A stretch of DNA of 64,000 bases from Diabrotica undecimpunctata (lineage: Eukaryota > Arthropoda > Insecta > Coleoptera > Chrysomelidae). Location of the stretch: assembly GCF_040954645.1 (NCBI RefSeq), contig NC_092804.1:94924862-94988861 (forward strand), written 5' to 3'. Both the position numbers and the translations under genes were made by a program. The notes beneath the pieces are model-generated. The model saw only the letters and a list, made by a program, of their open reading frames with translations. It did not search any database and was not told where the DNA came from. This document shows positions 63,938-64,000 of this stretch, one piece after another (the first letter of the stretch is position 1; every line of letters begins with the position of its first letter).

Positions 63938-64000
63938 GTATTTGAATAAATCAATAAAGTACATAGTTGACGACTTTTATTTGCCAATTATTGACCGATA

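Overview
The window is a transposable-element graveyard from an arthropod, very probably an insect (a beetle would fit, but the sequence alone does not fix this). The evidence is the low GC content, the many (TA)n arrays, and the mix of Penelope-like elements, RTE-like non-LTR elements, a BEL/Pao element with an envelope-like gene, Ty3/gypsy elements, a mariner-type element whose helix-turn-helix resembles DUF4817, and a pogo/Tigger element with a C-terminal PHD finger. There are no bacterial operons, ribosome binding sites, CRISPR arrays or recognisable tRNA/rRNA genes. The only stretch that reads like a host gene is a pair of small exons with good splice sites near 23.0-23.4 kb.

Layout. 1-5.65 kb: AT-rich DNA with several tandem-repeat families and a GC-rich pocket. 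6.3-8.1 kb: a pogo/Tigger transposase on the minus strand, split by a LINE 3' fragment with an 11-bp target-site duplication (TSD). 8.1-10.1 kb: anonymous AT-rich repeats. 10.1-13.5 kb: the 3' half of a Ty3/gypsy element (gypsy-1, minus) cut off at a (TA)n array; downstream of its integrase it carries a macrodomain-like (TARG1/OARD1-like) segment and a CCCH zinc finger. 13.6-17.8 kb: Penelope-like element (PLE) pieces around an RTE-like LINE (LINE-A1, plus). 18.0-22.65 kb: a giant inverted repeat of two PLE-A copies lying head to head. 23.0-23.4 kb: host exons. 24.0-38.7 kb: a PLE-B copy split by a 13.5-kb BEL/Pao element (minus) with gag, protease, RT, RNase H, integrase and an F-type envelope; its leader holds LINE-B1 (minus), which itself holds LINE-B2 (plus), so the nest is four layers deep. 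38.7-40.3 kb: I-clade LINE fragment. 40.3-44.9 kb: PLE-C, split by LINE-B3. 45.0-46.9 kb: PLE-B2 with inverted terminal repeats. 47.0-49.6 kb: mariner-like element with about 650-bp inverted repeats. 50.1-51.7 kb: Tc1/IS630-like remnant. 52.25-57.6 kb: LINE-A2 split by a small, nearly whole gypsy element (gypsy-2). 57.6-59.7 kb: integrase, endonuclease and Gag remnants. 59.7-62.4 kb: LINE-B4. 62.7-64 kb: a short PLE-A2 copy with inverted terminal repeats that runs off the window.

How the parts relate. Nearly all genes here are reverse-transcription or transposition proteins, and nearly all are broken. Several insertions can be ordered in time because flanking host-element reading frames resume after them and TSDs are visible. 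PLE terminal repeats carry hammerhead-ribozyme-like cores whose stem II is conserved by compensating changes between families. PLE copies repeatedly abut (TA)n arrays.

The most unusual content is the macrodomain plus CCCH finger in gypsy-1, followed by the F-like envelope BEL element, the PLE palindrome, and a 45-bp perfect palindrome at the LTR/internal junction of gypsy-2. All family calls rest on motif recognition by eye; no search was run.
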